DNA from: VGTK01 sp046327915
Lineage (GTDB): Bacteria; Desulfobacterota; Binatia; UBA12015
Reading direction: 5' to 3'
DNA: 64,000 nt
Assembly: GCA_046327915.1 (NCBI GenBank)
Contig: JAXLXO010000014.1
Coordinates: 62,001 to 126,000, forward strand
Under the pieces are notes generated by a model, which was not told the origin of the DNA, did not search any database, and saw only the letters and a list, made by a program, of their open reading frames with translations. A program made the translations under genes and the position numbers. The number at the start of each line of letters is the position of its first letter. Within the stretch, counting starts at the first letter, position 1. Below, in pieces: positions 8,351-17,846 of this stretch.

Positions 8351-9925
8351 TCAGGACGCGGGCGGCGGAGCGAACACGAGCACCGTCTGGTTCGGATTGC
8401 GCGTCGCGATCAGCAGCAGGTTCGCGTTGTCGTCGAACCCGGCGATCTCGAAGTTGGTCAGGGTGCCGAGGTCGCCCGGCCGCGCGCTCGACACCGACGT
8501 CAAGTACTTGCCGTCGGCGAGGCGCACTGCCGCACGCACCTCCTCGACGATGGTCGTGAGACCGTCGATGCGGCCGAGCTCGGCGATGAAGGCGACGTCG
8601 CCGCGCCGGTTGATGCGCTGCGACTCGATGGAGATCAGCGTCTTGTCGGTGCCGGGGAACGTGCCGCCCTCGGTCGCGACGTCCACCGTGGTGAGCCCGC
8701 CCTTCAGGCGCAGCGTCCGCGGCGCGTCGGTGTCGTCGGCGGCGCCGACGCGCACGATGTAGAGCGCGCGTCCCTGCTCGTCGAGGCCGACCGCGCGCAG
8801 ATCGGTGATCACGCCGTCGCCGGCGGCCTCTCCCTCCTTGTCGAGAATGGTGAACGTCCCGTCCTCGAGGATGCCGAGCACGGTCGGACGCGGGCTCGCG
8901 TCCTCCGCGAGCGTCGTGCTGAGGAGCAGCTGCTCGGCCGCGTTCGCGGCGGCGACCTGCGGACCGACCAGACGGCCGACGTCGGGCAGCTCGGCGTTGC
9001 GCGCGAGCACGACGCCGACGTCGCCCGCCTCCCAGCGCAGCAGCACCGGTCCGTCCTCGGTCGCGGGGGCGGAGAAGAACGCGACACCGACGTCGTTGAC
9101 GGCCACCTGCGGGCGCGTCGGACTCACCTGCGCGAGATCGAGACCGTCCGCCTCGACCTCGCTGACCGCACCGTCCTCGGCGACGAAGAGATGTCCCTTG
9201 CACTCGGTGCGCGTGCTCTCGCCGACCTGCGTGACCTTGCACGGGTCGCCACCGCCGACGAAGCCGACGAGCCCGTTGCCGCCGATCACGACGTCGCCGA
9301 GGATGTCGAACGTCGGCGTGGTCACGCCGGGCGCGGCACCGGCGAGCGGCTGCACGACGCCGTCGCTGACGAAGTAGAGGCGGTCCGTGTCGAGCCCGCT
9401 GCCGCTCTGGAAGACGGCCGCACCGGTCTCCGCGAGGCGGACGCGCGCCAGCGTCTTCGTGTCGATGCCCGGCACCGCCGCGTCGGGTGCGACCAGGGTC
9501 GAGAACTTGCCAGCGGTGTCGCCGAGCAGCAGCGCGCGTGCGCCGCCGGTGCCGCGCGCGGTGACGATCGCGGCCACCGCGCCGGCGTCGTTCAGGGACG
9601 CGTCCTCGACGTCGACGACGTCGACGTCGCCCACGGTGTCGTTCTCGGCGAGGATGATGCGCGCCCGCGCGCTGCCGTCCGCGGTCGGCGTCGGCACGGG
9701 GGTCGCGGTCGGACGCGGCGTGGCGCTCGCGCCCGGCCCGGGTGTCGGCGTCGGCGTGACGCTTCCGCCGCCTCCTCCGCCACCGCCGCCGCACGCGACC
9801 AGCAGCACCGACGCGAGCAGCAGCCATCCCGCCGTGCGTGCGGTGGTCACCGCTGCGCTCCTCGTCGTCGTCGCCGACGTCCGTACCGTCCTCGACATCG
9901 CAGGCCTGAATCCGTGGCTCGTCAA
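8351..9925 (-). CDS. lipoprotein with NxxGxxAF tandem repeats
   Basis: A secreted lipoprotein of about 524 residues. The lipobox reads LLVAC and is followed by nine consecutive Gly and a short Thr-Pro linker. The body contains repeated NDAGAVAAI, NDVGVAFF and NRRGDVAFI segments, the signature of the choice-of-anchor NxxGxxAF tandem-repeat family (also called DUF7453), likely a beta-propeller-like surface protein. The start is uncertain. AAGGAG at 9938-9933 is 7 nt before a TTG at 9925 but only 1 nt before an ATG at 9931; the ATG at 9898 has no obvious ribosome site. I favour 9925. The function is unknown. Confidence 0.75.
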   Translation of the reverse strand: MTSHGFRPAMSRTVRTSATTTRSAAVTTARTAGWLLLASVLLVACGGGGGGGGGSVTPTPTPGPGASATPRPTATPVPTPTADGSARARIILAENDTVGDVDVVDVEDASLNDAGAVAAIVTARGTGGARALLLGDTAGKFSTLVAPDAAVPGIDTKTLARVRLAETGAAVFQSGSGLDTDRLYFVSDGVVQPLAGAAPGVTTPTFDILGDVVIGGNGLVGFVGGGDPCKVTQVGESTRTECKGHLFVAEDGAVSEVEADGLDLAQVSPTRPQVAVNDVGVAFFSAPATEDGPVLLRWEAGDVGVVLARNAELPDVGRLVGPQVAAANAAEQLLLSTTLAEDASPRPTVLGILEDGTFTILDKEGEAAGDGVITDLRAVGLDEQGRALYIVRVGAADDTDAPRTLRLKGGLTTVDVATEGGTFPGTDKTLISIESQRINRRGDVAFIAELGRIDGLTTIVEEVRAAVRLADGKYLTSVSSARPGDLGTLTNFEIAGFDDNANLLLIATRNPNQTVLVFAPPPAS

Positions 9926-10055
9926 GATCATGCTCCTTGGGGGCAGCTTCGGGCGGGCGGGTCGAGGCGGGAAGGCGACCGCCGACACGCATAGCGTTCC
10001 GGGCGGGCGCAGGGAAAGCACAAATCCTGCCCGTACGCAGCGCGCGCGCATCGGG

Positions 10056-10805
10056 TCAGGAAAGGGCCGCCGCGACCTCCCCGACGGTCCGGACGCTCAC
10101 CCGCGGATCCGCGACCGCGCGCGCCATCACCGCGCCGAGCGCGGCGCTGCGCTGCACGTCGAGCCCCGTGATGTGCGCGTGGCAGACCAGCACGAAGAGC
10201 CCGCCCCGCACGGCGGCCTTGTCGAGAGCCGCGAGCCACTGGCGCTCGACGTCCGCCGGCGGCACGGGCTCGTCGCGCAGCCAGAAGAAGCCGTCGACGC
10301 CGGGCCAGACGAACGGGATCTGCGGCAGCCCGCCGGGCAGGCGTCCCGGACGCATGCCGTCGCCGAGGCTCGCGTCGTACGCGTAGCCGAGGTCGCGCAG
10401 GATCGTCTCGGTGTCCGCGGTCCGCGACCCGCCCGGCGCGCGAAAGCCGACCGGCCGGACGCCGGACGCGTCGGCCAGTGCCTCGGTCGCGCGGCGCGCG
10501 AGCGTACGCTCGGTGTCGGGATCGAGCTCGCCCCAGCGCTCGTGCAGCCAGCCATGCATGCCCAGCTCGTGACCGCGGCGGACGATCTCGCGCACCGCGT
10601 CCGGGTGGTGCGCGCCGTTCCAGCCCTCGGGGAAGAAGCTCGCGCGCACGCCGTGCGCGTCGAGGAGATCGAGCAGGCGCGGCTGACCTTCCACGAGCGA
10701 ACGGTCTGTGCCCGGCGCGCGCGGACCGTCGAGCGTCCCGGCGCCGATCTCCGACGCCTCACCGATGTTGTCGAACGTGAAGCAGGCGACGGCGCCGCCG
10801 TTCAT
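10056..10805 (-). CDS. polysaccharide deacetylase family protein
   Basis: A 249-residue NodB-homology-like deacetylase without a signal peptide. The first metal-binding motif is altered from the usual TFDD to FTFDNIGE; the second motif is HELGMHGWLHERW, which supplies the histidines; later come FRAPGG and a C-terminal LVCHAH. It may deacetylate a small cytoplasmic substrate rather than a wall polymer. The start ATG at 10805 shares one base with the stop of the upstream crotonase gene (TGATG), which indicates translational coupling. Confidence 0.8.
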   Translation of the reverse strand: MNGGAVACFTFDNIGEASEIGAGTLDGPRAPGTDRSLVEGQPRLLDLLDAHGVRASFFPEGWNGAHHPDAVREIVRRGHELGMHGWLHERWGELDPDTERTLARRATEALADASGVRPVGFRAPGGSRTADTETILRDLGYAYDASLGDGMRPGRLPGGLPQIPFVWPGVDGFFWLRDEPVPPADVERQWLAALDKAAVRGGLFVLVCHAHITGLDVQRSAALGAVMARAVADPRVSVRTVGEVAAALS

Positions 10806-11593
10806 CAGCGTCCCGCGAAGCTCGGCGGACGGCGCTCGACGTACGCGACCATCGCCTCCTTGAAGTCGTCCGAGCGGAACAGCGTGAGCAGCTGCATCAG
10901 CACGTGGTGCGAGTGCGACGAGAAGTCCTCCGTCAAGCCATGACGGAACAGCCGCTTCATCGCCGCGATCGCGAGCGGTGCGTTCGACGCGATCTTCTCG
11001 GCCCAGCGCATGCTCTCGGCCTCGAGCTCCGCCGCGGGCACGACCGCGTTCACGACGCCGAGCTCGAGCGCCTTCGCCGCCGGCATGTCGTCGCCGAGGA
11101 ACGCGATCTCGCACGCGCGCGCCCAGCCGACGAGGCGCGGCAGGTACCACGTGCCGCCGCTCTCCGGGACGATGCCGCGCTTCGCGAAGCCGGGGATCAG
11201 CTTCGCCGCGTCGGACATGAGGCGCATGTCGCAGCCGAGTGCGAGGTCGAAGCCGTAGCCCGCGGCGGCACCGTTGATCGCGCAGATCACCGGCGTGTCG
11301 ATCTCGAACAGGACGGTCGTCGGCAGGTGGCGCGTGCCGAGGTGGCTGACGCCGCCGCTCAGCGCGCCGCTGATGCCCTTCCCTTCCGCAGTGTCCTTCA
11401 GGTCGAGGCCGCTGCAGAAGCCGCGTCCGGCGCCGGTCATGACGATCACGCGCACGTCGCGGTCGCGGTCGGCCTCCTCGAGAGCGCGCGTCATCTCCTC
11501 GAGCATCGCCGGGCTGATCGCGTTCAGCCGGTCGGGCCGGTTGAGCGTGACGCGGCCGACGTGGCCGGTCTTCTCGTACAGCAGGTCGGGCAT
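10805..11593 (-). CDS. enoyl-CoA hydratase/isomerase (crotonase) family protein
   Basis: A 262-residue crotonase. The oxyanion-hole regions are visible as GAGRGFCSGLDL (residues about 53-64) and INGAAAGYGF; the segment AKRGIVPESGGTWYL places a Glu at the usual catalytic position. It probably hydrates or isomerises an acyl-CoA in fatty-acid degradation. The ATG at 11593 is chosen because GGAGGAA lies 7 nt upstream; a longer frame to 11710 encodes only Arg/Cys-rich residues. It is coupled to the deacetylase gene by a one-base stop-start overlap, an odd pairing of functions. Confidence 0.9.
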   Translation of the reverse strand: MPDLLYEKTGHVGRVTLNRPDRLNAISPAMLEEMTRALEEADRDRDVRVIVMTGAGRGFCSGLDLKDTAEGKGISGALSGGVSHLGTRHLPTTVLFEIDTPVICAINGAAAGYGFDLALGCDMRLMSDAAKLIPGFAKRGIVPESGGTWYLPRLVGWARACEIAFLGDDMPAAKALELGVVNAVVPAAELEAESMRWAEKIASNAPLAIAAMKRLFRHGLTEDFSSHSHHVLMQLLTLFRSDDFKEAMVAYVERRPPSFAGR

Positions 11594-11805
11594 CGGTTCG
11601 TTCCTCCGAAGGCGATCCAAGCACAGTCCGCGATCGCGGCGAAAACCGCGTGCGCGGCACGGAAGTCGGCACAACGGCTGTCGCCCGACGAGTGCGCTTG
11701 CACGATGCACGTCTCTGCGTCCAACGTTTCGGCGATCGCTGCGGCTCCCGGGCTGAAGTGAAGGTCCCCGGGTGCCGATCTTCTCTCACCGAGGGGGGGC
11801 TCGTC

Positions 11806-14800
11806 GTGACCAGGCCTGGATTCATCGGTCGCACGCTCGTGGTGATCGCCGTCATCGCCGCCGGATCGGCACGCGCGGAGGCCGTCATCGCCGACGGTGT
11901 CGTCACGCTCGCCGTCGGCTCGCCCGGGCGCGGTCCCGCGGCGAACGTCAGCATGAACGCCTACGGCATGACGACGCACGGGGATCGCGTCTACCTCGCC
12001 GACGCGATGGGCAGCGTGGTGCGCGTCATCGACACCACCTCGGGAATCGCGGACGTCGTCGCGGGATTCGGCGGTGGCGGCACCTACGGGGCGTCGGTGG
12101 GCGAGGCGCTCGCCTACGGTGACGGCGGACCGGGACCACTCGCAGCGCTCGACTGGCCGACCGACGTCGCCGTCGATGCGAACGGCCGCGTCTGCATCTC
12201 GGACATCGACGCCCACCGCATTCGTTGCGTCGATCCCGACGGCACGATCCGCACGATCGCCGGCACCGGTGTCGACGCGTCGACCGGGGACGACGGTCCG
12301 GCGACGCTCGCCGACGTCTCGCCCGACGGCATCGCATTCGATTCCGCCGGCAACCTGTACCTCGCCGAGCCGTTCGCGAACCGCGTCCGCAGAATCACTC
12401 CGCAGGGCATCATCGAGCCGTTCGCCGGCACCGGCAGCGAGGGCTTCGCGGGTGACGGCGGCCCCGCCCGCGACGCGACCTTCGCCGGTCCGTACGACGT
12501 GACCGTCGATCCGGCCGGGCGCGTCTACGTCGCGGACCGGAACAATGTCCGGATCCGGCGCATCGACCTCGACGGCACCGTCACCACCATCGCCGGAGGA
12601 GGGACGCGCGGGGAGACCTCCGCGGAGGGGTTCCCGGCGGCCGAGCTCTCCGGAGCGGGCACGCTCGGGCTCGCGCTGCACCCGGACGGCACGCTCTACT
12701 TCACCGGCACGCGCGCGGTGTGGCAGATCGACGCGGGCGGCATCCTGCGCCGCATCGCCGGCAACTTCACCCTCGGCGACTCGGGGGACGGCGGTCCCGC
12801 GCCCTCGGCGCGCGTCAATCCAACGCGCGGTCTCGCGATCGACGCGTCGGGCCGCGTGTTCATCGGCGACTACGAGACCTCGCGCGTGCGCTGGATCGAC
12901 ACCGCCGGCATCATCCATCCGCTCGGCGGCAACAATCGCGTGTACTACTCGGGCGACGGCGGCCCGGCGACGGCGGCACAGCTCGACTATCCGTGGGACG
13001 TCGCGAACGACGGAGCCGGAGGCTTCTACGTCGTCGAGGGCCGTCGCGCGCGCCACGTCCCGTCCGACGGAACGATCACCACCCGCGCGGCCATCCAGGC
13101 GCTCTCGACCGACGTCCTGCCGGGTGGCGATCTGGTGTACGCCGACGCGGACGCGCACCAGGTGAAGCGCGTGCTCCCGGACGGAACGATCGTCGCGATC
13201 GCGGGACGCGCCGGACAGGGCGGCTTCAGCGGCGACGGCGGCGCGGCGACTTCCGCGACCTTGAACCGGCCATCCGACGTGACGGTCGCGGCGGACGGGT
13301 CCGTCTATGTGGCCGACCAGCAGAACAACCGCATCCGGCGCATCGATCCGGGTGGAACGATCACCACCGTCGCGGGCTCCGGCAGCACGGGCACCGGCGT
13401 CGACGCCGACGAGGTCCCGGCGACGCAGGCGCGGCTCAGTGCTCCGCAGCACGTCGGCGTCGATGCGGCAGGGAACGTCTACTTCGCCGAGCCGTGGAGC
13501 TACCGCGTGCGGCGCGTCGGCCGCGACGGCATCATCCACAGGGCTGCCGGCACGGGGACGGGCGGCTTCTCGGGCGACGGCGGTCCGGCGACCGCGGCGC
13601 GGATCGAGCGCGTGCTCGGCCTGCACGTCGAGCCGCGCGGCAACGTGCTGATCGCCGCCGGCAACCGCATCCGCATGATCGATCGGCGCGGAACGATTCG
13701 AACCCTGGTCGGCGACGGCACGTGCTGCACCAACTCGGAGCCGCAGCAGGTCGCGGATGCCCGGATCGACCCGTTCGGGCTCATCGTCGATGCCGCCGGC
13801 CGGATCGTGTTCGCCGAGTTCGACGGCCGTCGCGTGCGGCGGGCGGAGCTCGACGACTTCTGTCCGCAGCTGCCGGGGCTCGACCCGATCGACAGCGACG
13901 GCGACGGCATCGGCGACGACTGCGAGTGCCCCGAGGGGACCGCGTGTGCGGACGACGGCAACCCGTGCACGAGCGACGTCTGCAACGCGCTCGGCGAGTG
14001 CATGCATCCCGCCGGCCGCGCGGGAGCGACGTGCCGAGCTCCGGCCGGCGCGTGCGACGTCGCGGAGACCTGCGACGGCGCGTCCACCGCGTGCCCGGGC
14101 GACGCGGTCGCGCCGTCAAGTACAATTTGCCGGCCAGGCGCCGGCGCGTGCGACGTCGCCGAGACCTGCGACGGCCTGACCGCGGCGTGTCCCGCGGACG
14201 CGTTCGCGACGGCGAGCACGATCTGTCGCGCGGCGAGCGGCGAGTGCGACGTCGCCGATCACTGCAGCGGGGCCGCGGCGACCTGTCCGATCGACGCGAA
14301 GGCTGCGCCGGGGACGGCCTGCACGCCCGATCGCGAGACGTGCACCCTCGACGTCTGCGACGGCAGCGGCACCTGCGCGCATCCCGCGGGCAACGCGGGC
14401 AGCATCTGCCGGACTGCGGCTGGAGCGTGCGACGTGGCGGAGCAGTGCGACGGCACCGCGTCGGTCTGCCCCGCGGATCGCTTCGGTGCGTCGAGCGTCG
14501 TCTGCCGCGCGGCGATCGGCGAGTGCGACGTCGCGGAGCTCTGCACCGGCGCCTCGGCTTCCTGTCCGACCGATCGCCGGACCGCGGCCGGCACGCCGTG
14601 CAGCCCGGACGCGATCCTCTGCAGCGCCGACGTGTGCGACGGTGCGAGCGTCGCGTGCACGCATCCTCCGGGCAACGCAGGAGCGGTCTGCCGTCCAGCG
14701 ACCGATGCCTGCGACGTCGCGGAACGGTGCGATGGAGCCGCCACGTCGTGTCCCGACGACAGCGGGCTGCCCGACACCGACGACGACGGCGATTGCGACG

Positions 14801-15369
14801 CGCAGGACCCGTGCACGAACGTCGCCGGCGCGCAGGACTTCACCTCTCCACCGCGGTCGAGCGTCGTTCTCAGCGGTCTCGCGCGCGAGGCGGCACGTCC
14901 CGACGACCGGCTGAAGGTCGGCGCGTCCTTCGTCCTGCCGCCGGGCGGATCGTTCGGCGACCTTCGACCCGACCTGCGCGGCGCCCGCATCGTCATCGAG
15001 ACCGCAGCGGGAGAGCGGCCGCTCGACGTGCAGGTGCCGCGAGGCCTCTACGGACTCGCGACGAAGCGCGGCTGGAAGCGCTCCGCCAGAGCGTGGACGT
15101 TCGTCGACCGCACCTCGTCGCCCACCGGCGGCGTCACGAAGCTGTCCATCACGGACCGCGCCTCGAGCACGGCCCCCCGCAGCGTCAAGGTCGCCATCTC
15201 CGGCAAGGGCGGCACCTACGACGTTCCACCGGCGCAGCTGCCCGTTCAGATCCGGATCGCGCTCGGCGACCAGGACGAGGCGGCTGCGGGGCTCTGCGGC
15301 GAGAGCACGTTCGGCACGGGGCAGTGCGGGTTCGTCGCAGGAGGGAACCAGCTGAGCTGCGGCGAGTAG
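11806..15369 (+). CDS. secreted NHL-repeat protein with disintegrin-like cysteine repeats
   Basis: A 1187-residue exported protein. The GTG at 11806 follows GAGGGGGG and opens a clear signal peptide (about residues 1-27). Residues 30-685 consist of repeated NHL/teneurin-type propeller units (VDAAGNVYFAE, RIRRID.G.I.T.AG, GFSGDGGPA). Residues about 696-707 form an acidic DSDGDGIGDD calcium-binding-like loop. Residues 743-985 hold six tandem CR..x.G.CDVAE.C.G....CP.D units that closely follow the ADAM disintegrin pattern. Residues 1000-1187 are a beta-rich domain that I do not recognise. It is probably surface-exposed and adhesive; the function is unproven. Four consecutive AT-rich rare codons (TCA AGT ACA ATT, 14116-14127) stand out in the first repeat. 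Confidence 0.85.
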   Translation: MTRPGFIGRTLVVIAVIAAGSARAEAVIADGVVTLAVGSPGRGPAANVSMNAYGMTTHGDRVYLADAMGSVVRVIDTTSGIADVVAGFGGGGTYGASVGEALAYGDGGPGPLAALDWPTDVAVDANGRVCISDIDAHRIRCVDPDGTIRTIAGTGVDASTGDDGPATLADVSPDGIAFDSAGNLYLAEPFANRVRRITPQGIIEPFAGTGSEGFAGDGGPARDATFAGPYDVTVDPAGRVYVADRNNVRIRRIDLDGTVTTIAGGGTRGETSAEGFPAAELSGAGTLGLALHPDGTLYFTGTRAVWQIDAGGILRRIAGNFTLGDSGDGGPAPSARVNPTRGLAIDASGRVFIGDYETSRVRWIDTAGIIHPLGGNNRVYYSGDGGPATAAQLDYPWDVANDGAGGFYVVEGRRARHVPSDGTITTRAAIQALSTDVLPGGDLVYADADAHQVKRVLPDGTIVAIAGRAGQGGFSGDGGAATSATLNRPSDVTVAADGSVYVADQQNNRIRRIDPGGTITTVAGSGSTGTGVDADEVPATQARLSAPQHVGVDAAGNVYFAEPWSYRVRRVGRDGIIHRAAGTGTGGFSGDGGPATAARIERVLGLHVEPRGNVLIAAGNRIRMIDRRGTIRTLVGDGTCCTNSEPQQVADARIDPFGLIVDAAGRIVFAEFDGRRVRRAELDDFCPQLPGLDPIDSDGDGIGDDCECPEGTACADDGNPCTSDVCNALGECMHPAGRAGATCRAPAGACDVAETCDGASTACPGDAVAPSSTICRPGAGACDVAETCDGLTAACPADAFATASTICRAASGECDVADHCSGAAATCPIDAKAAPGTACTPDRETCTLDVCDGSGTCAHPAGNAGSICRTAAGACDVAEQCDGTASVCPADRFGASSVVCRAAIGECDVAELCTGASASCPTDRRTAAGTPCSPDAILCSADVCDGASVACTHPPGNAGAVCRPATDACDVAERCDGAATSCPDDSGLPDTDDDGDCDAQDPCTNVAGAQDFTSPPRSSVVLSGLAREAARPDDRLKVGASFVLPPGGSFGDLRPDLRGARIVIETAAGERPLDVQVPRGLYGLATKRGWKRSARAWTFVDRTSSPTGGVTKLSITDRASSTAPRSVKVAISGKGGTYDVPPAQLPVQIRIALGDQDEAAAGLCGESTFGTGQCGFVAGGNQLSCGE
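14032..14760 (+). repeat. six tandem disintegrin-like cysteine units (protein-level repeat)
   Basis: Six units begin with Cys-Arg and keep the order CR, G-[AE]-CDVA[ED], C.G, CP.D, with a period of about 32 residues. Units three and five are followed by an extra 28-30-residue insert with CTLDVCDG or CSADVCDG and a HP.GNAG closing motif. The cysteine spacing matches the metazoan ADAM disintegrin core rather than common bacterial Cys repeats. Confidence 0.8.
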
Positions 15370-15411
15370 CGGCGTCCCGAGCCGACGCCGCCCCCGGCCG
15401 TTTCGACGTCG

Positions 15412-16410
15412 TCAGGCAGCGAACTGCCAGCGCATCATCGTCCACACGTCGCGCAGGTTGCCGCCCATCTTGCGGACGACCGACGGCTCGAAGCCGGAGT
15501 GCATCGCGCAGTCGCGGCAGCGCGGGTCCTTCCGCGACTCCCAGTACGCCCAGTCGTTGTTCTTCATGAACGCGTCCCACGAGTCGTGGTACTTGTCCTC
15601 GATCACGTAGCAGGGGCCCTTCCAGCCCTTCGGCGTGAAGTTGGGCGTGCCCCACGGCGTGCACGGGTAGTCGCGTCGTCCGGCGGCGAACTCGAGGAAC
15701 AGCGGCGTCGAGTTGATCTTGTACTTCTTCGCGAGCTCGATCACGCGCTCGAACTTGCGGTGCGTCTCCTGCTGCACGAGGAAGTGCTCGTCCTCGAGCT
15801 TCGCGTAGTGGTAGCCCGGCGACAGCAGCATGCCGTCGATGCCGACGCCGTCGAGGAAGGCGCACATCTCCTCGAGCTCCTCGAGCGAGGTCTCGCGGTA
15901 GACCGTCGTGTTCGTGCACACGAAGTAGCCGAGGCGCTTGCCCTCCTTGATCATCTCGATCGCCTTGTCGAACACGCCCGCGCGGTCGGTCACGAAGTCG
16001 TGCGTCTTCTTCATGCCGTCGAGGTGGACGTTGATCGCGAGGCGCTTGTGCGGCTTGCCCTTCTTGTAGAAGCGGTCGAGCAGCAGGCCGTTCGTGCACA
16101 GGTAGATGTGCCGCTTGCGCGCGATGATCTCGTCGATGAGCTCGACCAGCTCCGGGTAGATCGTCGGCTCGCCGCCGCAGATCGAGACCACCGGTGCGCC
16201 GCAGTCGTCGACGGCCTTCAGGCACTGCTCGACGCTCATGCGGTCCTTGAGATCGCCCGAGTAGCGCTCCGGCGAGCAGCCGATGCAGGCCAGATTGCAG
16301 GTGTGCAGCGGCTCGAGCATCAGCACGTACGGGTAGCGGTCGTTGCCGCGCACCCAGTTCTTCGCCTGCCACTTCACCATGTCGGTCGCGATGTGGATCG
16401 GAAAACGCAT
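15412..16410 (-). CDS. hpnH: adenosyl-hopene transferase, radical SAM (HpnH)
   Basis: A 332-residue radical SAM enzyme. The iron-sulfur cluster cysteines are C38, C42 and C45 (CNLACIGC), followed by the SAM-binding ICGGEPT motif. Length and sequence (opening MRFPIH, closing MRWQF) match HpnH, which adds the 5-deoxyadenosyl group of SAM to the hopene side chain to start C35 hopanoid synthesis. A C-terminal CRDC pair is present. The start is preceded by AGGAGG and shares one base with the hpnE stop (TGATG). It is the last gene of the leftward hopanoid operon. HpnG, the next enzyme of the pathway, is not in the window. Confidence 0.95.
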   Translation of the reverse strand: MRFPIHIATDMVKWQAKNWVRGNDRYPYVLMLEPLHTCNLACIGCSPERYSGDLKDRMSVEQCLKAVDDCGAPVVSICGGEPTIYPELVELIDEIIARKRHIYLCTNGLLLDRFYKKGKPHKRLAINVHLDGMKKTHDFVTDRAGVFDKAIEMIKEGKRLGYFVCTNTTVYRETSLEELEEMCAFLDGVGIDGMLLSPGYHYAKLEDEHFLVQQETHRKFERVIELAKKYKINSTPLFLEFAAGRRDYPCTPWGTPNFTPKGWKGPCYVIEDKYHDSWDAFMKNNDWAYWESRKDPRCRDCAMHSGFEPSVVRKMGGNLRDVWTMMRWQFAA

Positions 16411-17846
16411 CACATGCCTCCTGCACTCGCCTGCGCGAATCGTTGAAGCGGCTCGTCCGCGGCCGCGGGTGCCGAGGTCATGACCTCGACCCGCGAGGAC
16501 GCGAGCGCCGCGGCGCGATCGCCGCTCAGCACTGCGCCCTCGATCGTCGGCGGCAAGCCGGTCGCCGTCCAGTCGCCGGCGAGGAACAGATTGTCGAGCG
16601 GCGTCTCGGCGCCGGGACGGAGCCTCTCGGCCTCCGGCGTGCACGAGATCGTCGCGTGCTTCTCCTTGACGGTCACCGCGCGCAGCACGCGCGCGTCGCG
16701 CGCGGCAGGGAACACCGCGCGCAGGTCGGACTCGACGACGGCCGCGACGCGCTCGCCGTCCCAGCTCTCCTCGTCGTGTGCGGCACTGATCACGGCGCTC
16801 ACCTGGCTGCCGTCGCCTTCGACCGGCGTGCCGCACATGCGGGTGCGGTCGAACGCGAACTGCGTGGTCGTGCCGATCAGGCCGGCAAAGTCCGTGCCGA
16901 GGATCGGACGGTCGTACCAGAGGTGCACCGACACGATCGGCGACGAGCCGAGCGCCGGCAGGTGTCGCCACGGCGCGCGCTCTGCAACCGCGCGCGGCAG
17001 CAGCGCGTGCGTCGCGTCGGGCGGCGACGTGACGATGCAGGCGTCGACCGCGATGCGGCGGCCGTCGCGCAGACGCACCGCCGCGACGCGCTCGTCGTCC
17101 AGCTCCAGCGCGCTCGCCTGTGCGCCGATCTCGACCCGACCGCCGCGGATCGCGATGCGCTCCTGCGCGAGCCCGGTGTAGAGATCGCTCAGCCCGACGC
17201 GCGCGAAGACGAACTGCGAGTCGGCGCGCGTGCCGAAGAACGCGAGCGCGATCACCTCGACGAAGGGCGCCGCCGCGGCGCGGTCGGGAATCTCGTTGCA
17301 GGTCGACACCGCGACCGGATTCCAGAACGCGCGGCACGCGTTCGGCGACTGTCCGAGCTTCGCAAGCAGGTCCGCGACGGTCGCGCGCGCGAGGAACGGA
17401 TCGCGCCGACGGCGCATCGCGAGCACCCTGAGCCCCGCGGCCAGCGCCGACGCGCGCTCGAGCGGCGTCAAGTGCCGGTAGCGCAGCAGCGCTCCCGCGA
17501 CGTGCAGCGGCGCCGGCGCCGGAACTGCCGCGACGGTGGCCGCACCGCGATACGCGCCGCGCATCTCGACGCGCAGGTCGCGCTGGCGCACGACCCGGTC
17601 CGCGGCCCCGATGCGGTCGAGGAACGCGAGCGTGTGCGCGTAGCAGCCCATCATCGCGTGCTGGCCGTTGTCGACGACGGCGCCGGTCGCCGCGTCGCGG
17701 AACGAGTACGCGCGTCCGCCGAGACGGCGCTTCGCCTCGAGCACGATCACCTCGTGCCCGCGGTCGGCCAGCGAGACTCCGGCGGCGAGCCCCGCGAAGC
17801 CGCCGCCGATCACGGCGACGCGCCGGCGCGTACGGTCCACGATCAC
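16410..17846 (-). CDS. hpnE: hydroxysqualene dehydroxylase, FAD-dependent (HpnE)
   Basis: A 478-residue flavoprotein of the phytoene-desaturase-like amine oxidase family. The Rossmann motif VIGGGFAG lies at residues 13-20, GGRAYSFRD follows near residue 50, and the C-terminal FAD signature LFLAGDWTATGLPPTIEGA ends the domain. HpnE reduces hydroxysqualene to squalene, the third step after HpnD and HpnC. The GTG start at 17846 overlaps the stop of the hpnC-hpnD fusion (GTGA), and its own stop overlaps the hpnH start, so the three genes are tightly coupled. Confidence 0.92.
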   Translation of the reverse strand: MIVDRTRRRVAVIGGGFAGLAAGVSLADRGHEVIVLEAKRRLGGRAYSFRDAATGAVVDNGQHAMMGCYAHTLAFLDRIGAADRVVRQRDLRVEMRGAYRGAATVAAVPAPAPLHVAGALLRYRHLTPLERASALAAGLRVLAMRRRRDPFLARATVADLLAKLGQSPNACRAFWNPVAVSTCNEIPDRAAAAPFVEVIALAFFGTRADSQFVFARVGLSDLYTGLAQERIAIRGGRVEIGAQASALELDDERVAAVRLRDGRRIAVDACIVTSPPDATHALLPRAVAERAPWRHLPALGSSPIVSVHLWYDRPILGTDFAGLIGTTTQFAFDRTRMCGTPVEGDGSQVSAVISAAHDEESWDGERVAAVVESDLRAVFPAARDARVLRAVTVKEKHATISCTPEAERLRPGAETPLDNLFLAGDWTATGLPPTIEGAVLSGDRAAALASSRVEVMTSAPAAADEPLQRFAQASAGGM

